Shown here one piece after another: positions 12,164 through 24,618 of a DNA stretch of 64,000 bases. Source of the stretch: Smittium mucronatum (taxonomy: Eukaryota; Kickxellomycota; Harpellomycetes; Harpellales; Legeriomycetaceae); assembly GCA_001953115.1 (NCBI GenBank), contig LSSL01004087.1, positions 1 through 64,000 of the forward strand. Direction: 5' to 3'. Under the pieces are notes generated by a model. That model was not told the DNA's origin. It made no database searches and saw only the letters and a list, made by a program, of their open reading frames with translations. Position numbers and translations under genes: made by a program. The stretch's first letter is position 1. The number at the start of each line of letters is the position of its first letter.

Positions 12164-13491
12164 TTAGCAGAATTTCCACCGCTTTCCGCAAACTGCACAA
12201 GTGACAAAAGTGGTCATAGGCTCATCAGCAGATCTGGTTTGCATCTGGAAGTAACGGCACTTTCTTTGACCGCATTTACTGCATCTGAACATATCGGTTT
12301 CAGCTTCTTGAGGCCCGGCGCCTTGCGCTTTGAATAGATTCTCTTTGGCGATTCTTTCATCAAGCTTTTTGCGCTCTTCACTGGCCATATCCTCTGGAGA
12401 CATTGTGACAAATTGAGACGGAGTGATCGAACCATCCAGCACCGCCAGTCTTAAGTTTGGGTTTTTGAGGTCTTTCAAATTCAGGTAAAAGGAGCGGATA
12501 TCAGCTTTATAAGATGGAGTTACTGATTTTGATTTGTGGAACTCGGCAAGCTCAAGTTCAGACGCCTTTTCTACCAGTAATGAGGTCTCTAAAATATTTT
12601 TTATTTGAGAAAGGAAAACAATTAGAAAAAACGAAAAAATCAGAATAAAGGGTAAGAGGATGGTTGATATTTACCTGCATCAGTATCGACGGCCAGGGCG
12701 TTGTAAAGCATCTCTATACACTTATCTCTACTTTTATCACCTGTTGACTTGATTGAAGCGCCATCAGAAGCAAAAGATCTGGTTTTATGTGTAGAATCAG
12801 AAGAATTTGAATCAACGCTTGCTCTTTTTTCAGTCTGTACATTGTTAGAAGAATTTTTTATTTCGGACAAAGAAACTGTTGAAGAGTTAGTTGAAGGGGT
12901 ATTTTTTTCGACTGGAGATTGAGAAGGATGAATTTTATTTCCATTTTCATTTTTAACAGATTCAGAAGTCACATCTAATTAAATGAAAAAAATATATCAA
13001 TAAAAGAGTGGAGTAAGAAAAATAAATAAATACGTTTTTTCTTTTTTAATGCAGCGGCTTCTGTAACGTTCTTTTTCCATTTTTGGACTATAGATTTGGC
13101 TAGTTTGGAAACTTTGTCATCCTTATCATTTCTCAGTTTACCCACAGCCATACCAATGCTTGATTTCTAGGTTGAATTAAATTTGAAATAAAGTGATAAG
13201 TATTAGAACGACAAATAAAATGTTTATGAATTAAAAAACCTTTAATAGCTCCTCAGTCGCTGTTATTGAGGACAATTGTTCTAGAATCTCGCACACAGTC
13301 TAACAATTAAAAATACCAAGATAGTAAAAAAAAACTTAATTTCTGAACTCCAGATTAAATGAGCGAAAATTCAAGGAATTAGAAAAGAGAGTTAATGAAC
13401 AATTTGAATAAATTACATTAGTTTTGCCTTGGTCATAAGCAGAAACCAGGGACTTTCGCAAACTAACAACATTTTCTACGGTTGTAGTCAT
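12164..13491 (-). CDS. DST1: Transcription elongation factor S-II (TFIIS)
   Basis: Five exons, 13417-13491, 13240-13299, 13034-13166, 12675-12974 and 12164-12588, all phase-consistent, giving about 330 residues. TFIIS rescues backtracked RNA polymerase II by stimulating transcript cleavage. The N-terminal LW domain reads LLKKSSIGMAVGKLRN then LAKSIVQKWKK. A Ser/Lys-rich linker follows in exon 4. The central polymerase-binding domain starts ASELELAEF and contains DIRSFYLNLKDLKNP. The C-terminal zinc ribbon has CSKC and CAVC pairs with the catalytic acidic loop QTRSADEPMTTFVTC, ending RWKFC. Length and domain order are those of a complete family member. It is convergent with PPIL2. Confidence 0.96.
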
Positions 13492-15075
13492 TCTTTAATA
13501 GAAGTAGCGGAAAAATTCAGTGGGATTTTTGATTATTGTCCAGGATAGAGAACACCAAGTATAATCTATAACAAATAAATTATTTCTTCTGGATCTAGCA
13601 ATATTGGTGAAAAGGGTATAATATACTCTTAAGCAAAAATTGACGGCTATAGAAATTGTGTGAAAAGGAAATTAATAAGACCAGAAACCGTTTCCGTATG
13701 AAATATTAAACTCGACCAAAAATAAAATAAAAAATTGAAAAAGAGAGAAGGAAGTGTAAAAATGAAAGAAATTTTTGGGGTTATAATAATGGGGCACGAT
13801 TTTAATAGGGGCCAAAAATCTTGATCACTTTAAAATTTCCAGCAAATTCTACAATTTTTTTTTTTTCATCAATAATCTTATTTTATGAGGCGTCTAATAG
13901 TCAATTTCAATTCGCTAAAAATTGGCGATTTCTAATATTTCAGAAACGTTCCAACCTATTAAAAAAAAGAGTGGCGGTTTCCAACGTGTCAACAGTCGTC
14001 TTTTTTTTTATGCCTTTTTGGCGAAATAGCAAAGTTTCTAGACCCTTAATAAACTTCGATATGAAACCTCTCCTCCCCCTACTGAACATACTGATCCAAT
14101 AATATTCCATATATGAATATTTCAGCCAGTAATAAACATTAATTAGTTGATCAGAATGTTTACTTATTAATTTCACACAAGGAAAATAGCCAATTATGTA
14201 CAAATTTAGCTTCTATGGAAGTTAACCAACCACACGATAGATAGCCCTAAAACACGGAAAAAAATATTGCCTAAATTGGTCAGTGCATTAGTGCTAGATT
14301 AGATTTAGTTTTCTTCATTCCGCAAAAACGTAACAATCAGAAGAAACAATTAGTAACAATTACAAGAAAAAAATCTGCCATCAAATGAAATCGCAAATAT
14401 TGCTAAAAAAAGGTACAGGTTTTTTTAAACATTTATTAGAAAAAGGAAATTCAGCTCTCTATTTCTATTGGATTATTTTTTAAAAAAAAGGGCTATATAT
14501 TATTTGCCCATAAATAAACTTGAATGCAATTAAATCATACTTTTGCGAATAATGATAAAAAACAAGTGAATAAGCTAATAATTACTATGAACACCCGAAA
14601 TGGTAAATTAACAATGCAGTAGATAGCAGAGTGCAATAAATATTCTTTATGGCCCAATAATGTGCAGAGTTCATGTTCCCTTCAAGACCCATTAAAAACG
14701 CACTAAAAGTTCTTATCGAGTATTTGGTTGGGCTTTAGGTGGTGAATATAATAGCTAAAAGTTACTAATAGCTTATCTATCCATAATTTATGAAACTACC
14801 AATTAGTATTCCTGCAAAGCTGAAAAGTACTGTCTCTATTTTTGCTAAATTAACGTAAGAAAATAAAAAAATAATTCAAACTGGCCAAAGTTTCGAATAT
14901 GAATAACTAACATGGGTATAAATATAAGGAGTTGATTTGCTGATTCATAATCAACTATGAGAAAAAACTACAGCCAAGAAAAGCTATTTCGTCGAAATAA
15001 TGATACGGACATTATAACTTTACCAGCACTAATTATGTATGTGTAAATGAACAGAAACAGTTGGAGATAAATGGC
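13492..15075. other. Intergenic region upstream of TFIIS
   Basis: About 1.6 kb between the TFIIS start and the RAI1 stop. It should include the TFIIS promoter and the RAI1 3' UTR. Opposed open frames of 93 and 87 codons around 13821-14203 have no recognisable family motif and lie in low-complexity sequence. No RNA gene was found. Confidence 0.5.
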
Positions 15076-16699
15076 CTAGTAAATGGCCATAAAATTAGGA
15101 GTGAGAAAGCAGGGATAATCTTTGATTCTGTAAAAATTGAGGGATCTGGATGATGGATCATACGAAAGTCTAAACACTGTGTCAGGGTCACTGTACGGAA
15201 TGTTCTGTTTAATCCAAAATAAAACTCTTTTCATAAAGCTCAAGCATATTCTATAGTCCTATATATCAAAAAAAATAAAATATTGGGTTAATTGACTGTT
15301 TAAAGCTTTGAAAAAAAAAAAAAATTACCCATAGTTTACCAACGATCTCCGGAATGTGATGAGTGAAGATTTTATCCACTCCAACAAGTTTTAGATCATT
15401 ATCTCGTCTTCCAATATAAACTGTTCCTATACCAGCCAAGTAGCTTTGCGCCCAGATCTTAAGCAATTTGTGCCTGAATTAACAAAAAAAATTGAGAAAA
15501 TATGAAAAGTAATAACGAATTAGTATGGATTTTGCCTTTTAAAAGAAAAATCATCTTTATCGTTACGGATAACTTTAGAAGTTTTCAGCTCGACATAGTA
15601 TCTGTTTGGAAACTCTTTAGGTTTCAGACCTAAGGATTTTTTTATCCAGAAAAAAGAGAATATATAAAAAAAAATGAAAATTCTATTTATTAGACTGTTA
15701 TTAGAATAAGGAAATATGCGTACCTTGTATGCAATCAGTCTCTGCACCCATAACAAATTTAAAGTCGTCAAGGAAAGCAGAATAAACAGAGGTGTACTCC
15801 ATGTTGTTGTTTATTGGCTCACTCTCCAAACTGATGGGCTTGTCAGAGAATAACCTCTCAGGATCGTAGTTGGCTGTAAATATACTCTCGAACCTGTAGC
15901 CACCATACATGAACTTTTTGAGCTTTTCATCGACGTTAAGCAGCTCTAATCTCTCTTCGTGGCTGACGTAATTTTCTATAAATATAGTTCCCTTTAGGAA
16001 GGGTAAATCCCCAAAAGTGTTATGTACATTTTTACAATGAGTTATTAATCTATAGGGGAAAAAAATCGGGGAAGGATACGAACACATACCTTATAATTTA
16101 ACATATTCATACTCCAAGCCTCTTGTGGGTTGTAAGGAGTGACCAAGAATCTTGTAAACATTCCTCTATATCCTATCTATTAGTCATAAACAAGCAGAGT
16201 AATTATGTAGAGTAAATTTTTTTGGCTTATCCTAACAAAAGAATGAAAGAAAATATAACTCTGGGAATTCTTTTTTACGAAGTCGGCCCTATAATGATCT
16301 ATAGTTTCTTTTGTAGCAACTCGGGCAATGTGATTTAATAAATTATCGATATGGGTGGAGATTAAGGGATCTTTTTCTATCCAGGACTCAAAATTTTCAA
16401 TTAAATCCTTTCCATAAAATTCGGGATTAAAATAGAATTGCTTCTACATTTCGGGGGGGAAAAAAACAACGTTGAATAAAAAGAAATCTGCAACTCTAAA
16501 ATAGTATTAGAAATTCTACTAGCTCTCTATCATCGTTTATTTCGTTGCGATTGGAATCTGTGCTGTATGACGATAGCTCATATGGCTCGGTATAGCTGAC
16601 ATCTCTCGATCGGTACTGATACCTGTTTCCGACCAAAAAATGGTTTATGAAAGTAAGGTTTGAATCTTTCTCTGGAGCGGCCAGGTTCTTTGAATCCAT
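15076..16699 (-). CDS. RAI1: RAI1/DXO decapping and mRNA quality-control enzyme
   Basis: Seven exons, 16520-16699, 16260-16443, 16090-16172, 15724-15991, 15536-15629, 15329-15473 and 15076-15258, join in frame to about 378 residues, the usual size. DXO/Rai1 enzymes hydrolyse defective or non-canonical 5' caps; in yeast Rai1 also activates the exonuclease Rat1. Motifs in order: DDREL/KQFYF, RYRGMFTRFLVTPYN, GTIFIEN, GGYRFES, the metal-binding GAETDC, YVELKTS (the family E-x-K motif), FKRHKLLKIWAQSYLAG and GTVYIGRRD, ending LTPNFMAIY. The fifth intron has a GC donor (AAAAG|GCAAAA at 15535-15534) and restores the conserved R-H at the junction; no GT donor nearby keeps frame. The final exon was chosen at acceptor ATATAG|GAC because it continues into ICLSFM in phase. 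Confidence 0.93.
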
Positions 16700-17420
16700 A
16701 TTGAAAATTATGCTTAGTAGTTTGTAGCCGCGACACAGTCGCTCTCATTTATACAATCCATCTTCATTTTCGCCCTCATGTGTATGTTCCAATCACAACT
16801 ACATCTTTAGCTACATCTACACCGCAGCAAAAAAAAGTAATTGTGGTTTCTTTAACTACTCCATGGCCATTGGCCCATTGGATATATATTGGCTTTATGT
16901 ATGCTTTTAACTGGACGTAAATTATTTATATTCTTCGAATTAATGATTTTTTTAGCTGGCTCTCCACTCAAAGCCTCCAATCCTTCCATATTCCCCTATT
17001 CCCCACTATTCCCTTTCTGATAATCCTATAGCAATTATGCAAATTCATCGATTTTCATTTAAAGGCTGCTGATGGATTTATTAATTTGTCGAGCGTTAAT
17101 TCTGATTCTGAAAAAAGAAAAAAAGCATCTATATGGAAACATAGAAATATCTAGATATTAGGGTATCTTTTGAAAATGATTGGATAATTTACATGTGCGG
17201 TTGGACAGATTATCAATTTTCCTGTTTAGATGCTTCTTCCTAGTTTTAGAAGTGATGGGCATATAAAATAGCTATCTTCTATCTGATTTGAGCTTTTTAC
17301 CCTCAGTTGATCTACAACTTTAAAATCTATATGTATATTCAGCCAACCCAACTGAATGAAAGGCTTTTTTCTTAGCTTATTTCGACTTTTTTTTCTTTTA
17401 GAAATTAGTACTCAACTCTA
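16700..17420. other. GC-richer interval upstream of RAI1, unassigned
   Basis: This stretch is clearly less AT-rich than the desert beyond it. It should hold the RAI1 promoter. Long open frames exist on both strands. On the minus strand, 16853-16989 reads MEGLEALSGEPAKK onward, and an overlapping frame ends VDVAKDVVVIGTYT near 16780. A strong TTTTTTCAG acceptor lies near 17108. I could not join these into one frame-consistent gene or match a family, so it is either an unknown small gene or a relic. Confidence 0.25.
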
Positions 17421-20359
17421 CCAATATAGCATTAAAATTATTAAAAAATGTACAATTAATAGAAACCTGCATGTTAAACCGATTTTCTTGGTTTTAAATC
17501 TTTTTTCTGCTTTTGTTCTTTATCTGTAACTTCGATTTAAAAATCCGTGCACTATTTATTTAATTGTGTAACATTGATTTCAATTTTACTTGTCTTATAA
17601 ATTAGATTGTAAAAAACAAACCAGATATTAAAAATTATTGGTTAACTTGTTGACAGTGTATTAAACTTCCTTCCAGCCCAAAGTTGTATTTAATCGCCTT
17701 TTTGATAATATTTGAAAGCCTCCTAATTTTTAGTGAAATAAGCAGTAAACCCAATTATGGTAAACAAATTGAATTAGTTATTATCGATTAGTAAATGCAA
17801 TCATTTTATATTTATTGTGAAATGCGAATAATCTGCGAGTATATTCATTGCTTTTAAAGGCATAAATTTAAATTATGTACCTAAATGTTTATAAGGTCAG
17901 AACCTCTATAAATAAATTATAGTAAATATGTAAATGTACATGCATGTGCATATTAGTGCTGTGTATCTGTAAATTAAAACTACAATTAATTTAATATATA
18001 ATATATTAAATCAACCTAGTTTTCTTGTTCTTTGGGGTGTTGTGCATTCATTTTTATATTTTATGCAAAATCCTATTCAAAAAACTATTCAAAAAATAGT
18101 GACCCGGGTAATGTAGAATGAAAACACCCTAATTTACTTTTTAATCCACAACAATTATTTATTTTATCAATCTTAAATCTCATAGATATCGTAAAAAGTG
18201 TTATAATATTAATCGATTTCCAATAAAAGGGCCTATTGTACTGACATTTAAGAGGAAAATATATTTTTTCTTAACTATTACAATTATGCAGTTAGATAAG
18301 TCTTTTTCACGAATTTTAAGGAATAGGTAGCTAAAATATACTCGGCTATCATTATTTAACCTTTTATTATATTTTCAAAATTCGGTTTATAGTTTTGGAT
18401 AAACTTTGATTCGGATTTATTGGTTTATATTTACTATATTTACCCTTGTAGTCCAGAACAAGTGTTTTTTTAGCCAATAAGTATTCAAAATATATGTTCG
18501 CTGGCTATTATTTGCGCAAAAAAAAAGGGGGTTGTCTATTATATACAAGACTTTTTCTTTATTAAATTTAAGATTTTTTACGTTATTGCAAGATTAGTTT
18601 ATAAAAATTAGCGATTTCCATCACTTATTTTAATTATTTCAGAGATAGTTTATCTAAAATAAGAAATAAATGGGCTAAACAATAGTAAATCTTTTCTAAA
18701 AAAATCAAAAAAATATAACTCTATCAATGGTATACTCCTTAGCATAGGAGACATTTTTTACTAAAAAAAAATTAATTCTATATTTCTTTACAATATCCAT
18801 TATTAATATATCAAATATTAATCGCATACTAATACAATTTAGATGAATGAAATATAAAAAAATTAATGATCATTAATAATTCAGTTTTGAAATTCGCTTT
18901 AGATTATTACTAATATTAAGTAAGTTTATTTTCATATTTTCGTTTTATTCTAGGAAAAAATAATGTAATAAATATCGAAATGATTTATCAGAAGAAAATA
19001 CGGATTAACAAGGTTTAAAACGCTTTATAATCTTTTCCATCAGCTTTAAATCACTAGATTATGCCTATGATCATAATCACTCGTCATTTAATAAAATACA
19101 AATACAAAAAATCAAACTGAAAATAAAGGTGGTGTGATAATTTCTGACTCATTAGATTCCCTGTGATGTTTTTATTTTCCCAATTTATATTCAGGAACAA
19201 AAATTAAATTATTAAAAATACTGTTGGTTTAACATGTTATTTTTAAGGGGAAAACTTTGGATTTTTAAATTTGCTTATTTTACCGATCAGGGTCGTAGGA
19301 AATGGTTTTTAGGGCATTAAAAATAAGAATTTGAGGATATGAAAGTGATAGATAATATCACAAAATTACGCATATATTTACAAGAATTATGCAAGAATGA
19401 TTTAAAAATACTATATTTGCTATAATATGTTTATTGGTGTGAGATTCTTGAATTATTTCCCTTCATTCTTTCTAAAAATCAATATTCAAAGGAAATATAA
19501 TTTTCCGGAAAGTATTCAAGATGAAAAATAAAAATTCATTCAATTTAAGAATATTTTTTTCAAAAAATAGATGTTTTAAGTTTATTGCTGAAAAATTTTT
19601 AATAGAAAACTTCAATTTAAGTACAAAATGATTTTTTTAAAAACATGAGATTTTACCTTTCCAAACACCATTATATTAAATGGAACTACTTAATAAACTT
19701 TCTTTTTTAAAAAAAAATATTATCGCATCAGAGAACCGATCTACGCCTTAAAAAGTATGTTTTTATGCTCAAAATATTCACTTAATTAGAAAAAAAAACA
19801 TCGTAACTATGTTCTGTGTGTTTCATTTGACAAAAAAGTGCCAGACTTGATATGATTATATAGATAATTGAATCACTAGAGGATTTTTTCAATGCAAACC
19901 AGATATAATTATCTATAAATTTGGTAATTTAATAAAAATTTTACACGGAAAAAAATTTTATGCTAATTTTGCACTAAAAATTTTCTAAAACTTAATCTAT
20001 ATTCTTATTTTTCAAAAAAAAAAAGGATTTCTGGAGAATCAACTGAAAATATATGGTCTTTTTGGAAGATTTTCAGAATATCTGATCTGTTTCTTGAAAC
20101 TATATATACAGAGGAGTGTTGTTCAATTTTTTATTGTTATGGCGATCGCGTATCTAAAATACTCAATTATACTCAGAATAGTCCACTCATCGACTTAATA
20201 ATCTGCAAAAAGTCATTTTTATCACATTTATTATACTATATAAACATGAAAGCATTTGAGTCTCTACCTCGGAAAATTTTATTCTTTGTATTAATTTTTC
20301 AGAAAAACAACTCATGAGTTTTGGAAAAAAAAAAGAGAAATATTTCACTGAATGTCATT
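17421..20359. other. AT-rich spacer before the first DIRS element
   Basis: About 2.9 kb of low-complexity AT-rich sequence with stops in every frame. I see no gene, RNA or ordered repeat. Confidence 0.55.
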
Positions 20360-20367
20360 ATATCTCA

Positions 20368-20531
20368 GAAAGGAGATATATTTAGTGTTACCATCTTTAT
20401 TGGATAAAATAAATCGAAATTACAAATAAAAGAAAAAATTTCCTATAAAAATTTTTAAAAGTTAAATTTTTTCTAGTATAAATACTGTAAAGTACCATTA
20501 TGATATCCTTATCATCTTTTCTTTCGCAAAG
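20368..20531 (+). repeat. DIRS copy 1, left inverted terminal repeat
   Basis: About 160 bp nearly identical to the reverse complement of 24456-24618. A shared block is AGTATAAATACTGTAAAGTA (left) with its complement on the right. The inner edge is at CTTTCGCAAAG. Confidence 0.9.
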
Positions 20532-20580
20532 ATACTCTACCAGTTTAAAAAAGGATGACATTAATATTAAATTATTAAAA

Positions 20581-21413
20581 TGAATCAGGACAACCTCATC
20601 AACTTAATCGGTGATCTAGCCGAACAAGTCAGACTTCTTAGAATGGAGAGCACGTAAAACAAAAAAGCGGTATGGCTACTACAAAGGGAATAAAACAATA
20701 CCTCTCAAACGGAGTTGTCACACGTTGTATCTAGAATGCCAGTTGCCGACCTTATTTTCTTTCCCGAATTGTCTGAAGCAAATCCGCTTGCGGAAGAGGA
20801 CTTCTTTCTCAACCCGTTAACTGAAGAATAACGTAAGGGCGTGCTGTATAGCTACCCAAAAAGCAACGGTATGCACTAAATACCACCGGCTTTGAGCGAC
20901 ACAGCTTCAACAGCAGTGAATAAAGTTGACACTACCTTGTATGATATTCAATCAACTTTGGATATTGCCACGAGGCCTATATATTTCTACATCTATAAAA
21001 AAGTGCAAATCAATCCGGAAGGGGATCACTCAGAAGACCCCGATATTAAATTTGCCTTAGAGATGAGGCTGCTACTTGCCGATGCAGCATCCGGGATTAC
21101 TCAATCAAGACAAGATTTAGTATACAGGACTATGGAACTGCCAGAAAAAGTTACAAAGCTCAACGAAGAGCAAGAAGATTCACTATTTAATAGTGAAGAG
21201 TTTGACACGTTATTCGAGGCCAATAGAAAAGCAAGAAAGCGCCCAGTTAGATCAAAAGACCCCTTTCGTCAGCGCCAACAGGTTGCGAGTGGCATCGCCC
21301 CTACAACGGCGCAAAACCAACAAGCTGCCCCGACTGCCCCATCCAGCCAATCGTATAATGGCAATAAAGGACAAAATTTTCCGCCAAGAAGGAAAAACAA
21401 GAGTGCCCAATAG
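20581..21413 (+). pseudogene. DIRS copy 1 gag-like protein, interrupted
   Basis: One frame runs from ATG at 20581 to the stop at 21411-21413, broken by four TAA codons before 20892 and then intact for 173 codons. The start reads MNQDNLINLIGDLAEQVRLL. The middle has TTLYDIQSTLDIATRP, and the end is basic and Gln/Pro-rich (PPRRKNKSAQ), typical of a nucleic-acid-binding gag tail. Copy 2 has the parallel block TTLYGIQVSLAQATRS. At least two of the TAA codons sit where glutamine would be natural (LLQRE-NN, LTEE-RK). Confidence 0.75.
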
Positions 21414-23541
21414 AATTGGTAAACCCTTTACCCGTTGGAGGTTGCCTATCAGTTTTTCGGGCGGTATGGTCAAAATTGACCGACAACCAATGGGTCAAAA
21501 AGATTGTTTCGGAAGGTTTTCAAATTACATTCAATCAATTATCAGAAAACCAGACAAATCTTCTCCGCGCTTCCCTGCACCAACTTTACCCCGTATTACT
21601 CTGCAAAATCACTCCGCAGGCGCGCAATTTTTCCCGAAGGGAAAAATTGTCCTCGCACTACGTGTGGGGCTTTGGACCAACGTTAACTATACATCATCTT
21701 CGTCACAAAAGAAAGATGATCAAAGTAGAAAGCGATTTGATAACAACAGAAGTAGCCGCACTATTATCAAAGCACGCGATAGAGGAAGTAAAAAAGCTAA
21801 CTCCTGGTTTTTACAGTCACTTATTCACAATCTCAAAAAAGACATGGGATTTAAGACCAGTAATAGACTTGCGAAAATTAAACGAAAATTTCAACGACAA
21901 CATTTCAAAATGGAATCATTGACAGCGATATGCAATATGATATCGAATAAAGATTATATGACATCAATAGATCTACAAGATGCGTTCCTACATATTCTTA
22001 TTCACGAGAAATGCAGGAAATACCTGAGATTCCTATGGAATAGGAAAAAATTCCAGCTCAAAGTGCTTCTTTTCGGTTTTCCCTCAGCCCTTTAGTCTTT
22101 ACCAAGATACTGCGCCCGATAATAACTTGGTCACGAGCCTTGGGAATAAAGATTGCGTCCTATTTGGACGACATCATAATATTGGGAAAAAGCCAACTAA
22201 TATGCCAGGAGAACACCAATATAGTTCTATCAAAGCTCAAAGAACTAGGATTTCTGATCAAGGACTCAAAATCATCTCTTGTACCAAAACAGATCATCAA
22301 ACACCTGAGAATGCTTATCAACTCCAGGCTGATGACTCTGAAAGTTCCGACAGTAAAGGTTCGAGACTTGAGAAGGGAGGTGTCCAAATTGATAATCAAG
22401 GGGGAAACTACATTAAGAGGACTAGCTTTGTTCATTGGGAAGGCGCAAGCAATGGCTGTAGCACTACTACCAGGACGCCTAATTTTGAGGAGATTGTTGG
22501 AATTGAAAAACAATCACTTGTCAAAAAAATTAGGTTGGAATTATCAATTTCCAATAAAGGACAATGCACTGCAGAATCTGAATTGGTGGAGAGATCAACT
22601 ACGTCGATGGAATGGTCTCTCATTCATTCCAGAAGCTCCGTAATTAGAAATTTTTACCGATGGAAGCGACACTGCGTGGGGGATAGTTGTGGGATCCTAA
22701 TCCTACTCAGGACGGTGGAATCCATCAATTACATCCCTCCATATAAACGAAAAAGAATTATTAGTGATATCAAAGGCGTTACGTCTTACGAGTGTTGTGG
22801 GGAAATCTGTCTTGATCTATTCAGACAACACCACGTCGATTTCTTACATCAAAAAAAATGGAGGTACTACTTCTCAAATATTATTAAATATTTCAGAAAA
22901 AATATGGTTACACTGTCTCAAAAAAGGTACCCGACCCCAAATGATGTATGTCCCTACATATCTCAATCCTGCAGATGCGCCAAGCAGACTAACTGCACAA
23001 ACGGAATGGGGCATTTCAAGGTTAATTTTAAACCAAACATCCTTGAAGTTTGAAAATCACGACGTATATCTATTTTCCTACGAGAAAAACGCACACCTAA
23101 CAAATTACTACAGCTGGTATCAAGACAAAAAGACAATAGGCCTCAATGCACTATTGCACAACTGAACTCATTGGAACAACCCATACTGTTTTCCACCGTG
23201 GAATCTGATTCCGCAAGTAATATAGAAGATCTGCAGAGAAAACTGACTCTAACGTTGATAGTGCCAATGTGGACTTCTGAAATATGGTACCCAGATCTGA
23301 TAAAGTTAATGACCAATCAGCCAATATTATTGCATGCAACAGCAATAATTACAGACAAAAAAAGCGGCAAATCGCCACTATCAGACAACAAGAAATGGTG
23401 TCTAGCAATATGGAGACTCAGTGGAGCTCCTTCAAAGATCAAGGCTATTCTGATGCCGCAATTAGAATCGTGGTCTCTAATCAACTGTCTGTTAAACGCA
23501 AGACAAGAAATTCAACAATCCAACAAGGTTTTATAAATTAG
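21414..23541 (+). pseudogene. DIRS copy 1 reverse transcriptase and RNase H, frameshifted
   Basis: The RT begins near 21416 and shows AIEEVKKLTPGFYSHLF and RPVIDLRKLN. A frameshift near 21900 continues as MTSIDLQDAFLHI, KYLRFLWNR and LLFGFPSAL. A second shift near 22090 leads to VFTKILRPIITW and the catalytic YLDDIII near 22160. The thumb ends LSFIPEAP with TAA at 22641-22643. RNase H follows at once: IFTDGSDTAWG, INEKELL, VLIYSDNTTS and NPADAPSRL, retaining its acidic residues. The frame then degenerates into the linker to the recombinase (NPYCFPPWNLIPQ). Motif order and YLDD match DIRS RTs. Confidence 0.85.
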
Positions 23542-24364
23542 TTATCGCATAATGGCTCAGCAAATAACTATATTACTAATGATTTAATCGATTATTTGGC
23601 GCAAATTTATACTCTAAAGAAACTAAGTATAAACACATTGAAAGCTTATAAATCTGCAATATGTCAAATTTTTATAGATAGTTCTAAAGAAATCGATATG
23701 CTAATTAAAAATCATTTTTTAAAAGCATCGAATAAATGTCTATTTTATCATTTTTCGAGTTTAAAATTGACATAGCGCCAATAGTTTCTCACTTTAAAGA
23801 TTAGAATCAAAAAAAAATTTTAAGCCTAAAATATTTAAAAGAAAAGACTTGCTGGCTATTAGAAACCTGTGGATTTATGCACGCTAGTGACATGCACAGA
23901 ATTGACGCGTAAGAACTACTTTATCAGACACGTCTGTCTGCTTTGTAATTGTTGCGCCTAAAGAAAAGCGACAAGGACGGCCTATTGAAAGACCTTGCGA
24001 AATAAAAGCCCACAATAATAAATTAATGTGCCCAGTAGATGCATATAAAATATACAAGCAGAAAGTAGCTAATTTAAGTTGTACTAGTCCTCATGTGAAC
24101 GATAAAGAAATTATTATTAATCATTTGTTTAGATATATTAAATATAACTCAAATCCCCTATTAGTGGACAGCATCTCTAGAAATATAAAATCAATAACGA
24201 AATTGATTGTCACTAAGGGTAAAAATATACCAAAGGCAAGAGCTATTGGTGCAACTTTAGTTGCAAGTGCTGGAATATCGTCAGAAGTAATTATTTTCCA
24301 CGCCTTTTGGTCGGGATATGATATGTTTGATAATTATTATCGAATCTCTAGAGAACGTAAATAA
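23542..24364 (+). pseudogene. DIRS copy 1 tyrosine recombinase, interrupted
   Basis: The N-terminal segment reads INTLKAYKSAI near 23640. Box I reads CGFMHASDMHRID (about 23870-23908), where the catalytic arginine is replaced by histidine; copy 2 keeps FLRESDIH. After frame breaks comes FVIVAPKEKRQGRPIERP. An intact stretch from 24026 ends with RAIGATLVASAGISS, HAFWSGYDMFDNYYR and RERK. The late H-x-x-W and tyrosine are the expected box II residues. The missing arginine should inactivate it. Confidence 0.8.
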
Positions 24365-24391
24365 ATATCACTGAATCGATAATATCTCTGA

Positions 24392-24422
24392 AGTAACTAA
24401 ATATATCTAATCTCTGAGATAT
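24392..24422 (+). repeat. DIRS copy 1 internal complementary region
   Basis: The sequence CTAAATATATC...CTCTGAGATAT is the reverse complement of the left tip (20360-20391) and repeats the right tip (about 24595-24615) directly. This is the circle-junction template of DIRS elements. The half complementary to the extreme right end, present in copy 2, is missing or too diverged here. Confidence 0.75.
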
Positions 24423-24455
24423 TTTTATTCCCACCCACCCAGTTCCCATTTCAAC

Positions 24456-24618
24456 CTTTGCGAAAAGATAACAAGGATATCATAATGGTACTTTACAGTA
24501 TTTATACTAAAAAAAATTTAACTTTTAAAATTTTTTATAAAATTTTTATTCTTTTATTTGTAATTTCGGTTTATTTTATCTGATAAAGAAAGTAACACTA
24601 AATATATCTCATATCTCC
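24456..24618 (-). repeat. DIRS copy 1, right inverted terminal repeat
   Basis: Reverse complement of the left repeat at 20368-20531. It starts at CTTTGCGAAAAG and ends around GATATATTTAG read on the minus strand. Confidence 0.9.

Noticed and set aside
13821..14203. Opposed open frames of 93 and 87 codons between TFIIS and RAI1
   Set aside because: Both frames overlap on opposite strands and contain homopolymer-derived Phe or Lys runs; no recognisable domain.
20581..20891. Use of TAA as a sense codon (reassigned genetic code) to explain the stops in DIRS gag
   Set aside because: Host genes in the window terminate normally at TAA (TFIIS, RFC3, INTS11), TAG (RAI1) and TGA (IPI1), and show no internal stops.
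21193..23053. Long alternative-frame ORFs over the DIRS RT (300 and 308 codons)
   Set aside because: Each mixes a genuine RT segment with out-of-frame sequence; the RT/RNase H motifs lie in the frames described in the pseudogene entries.
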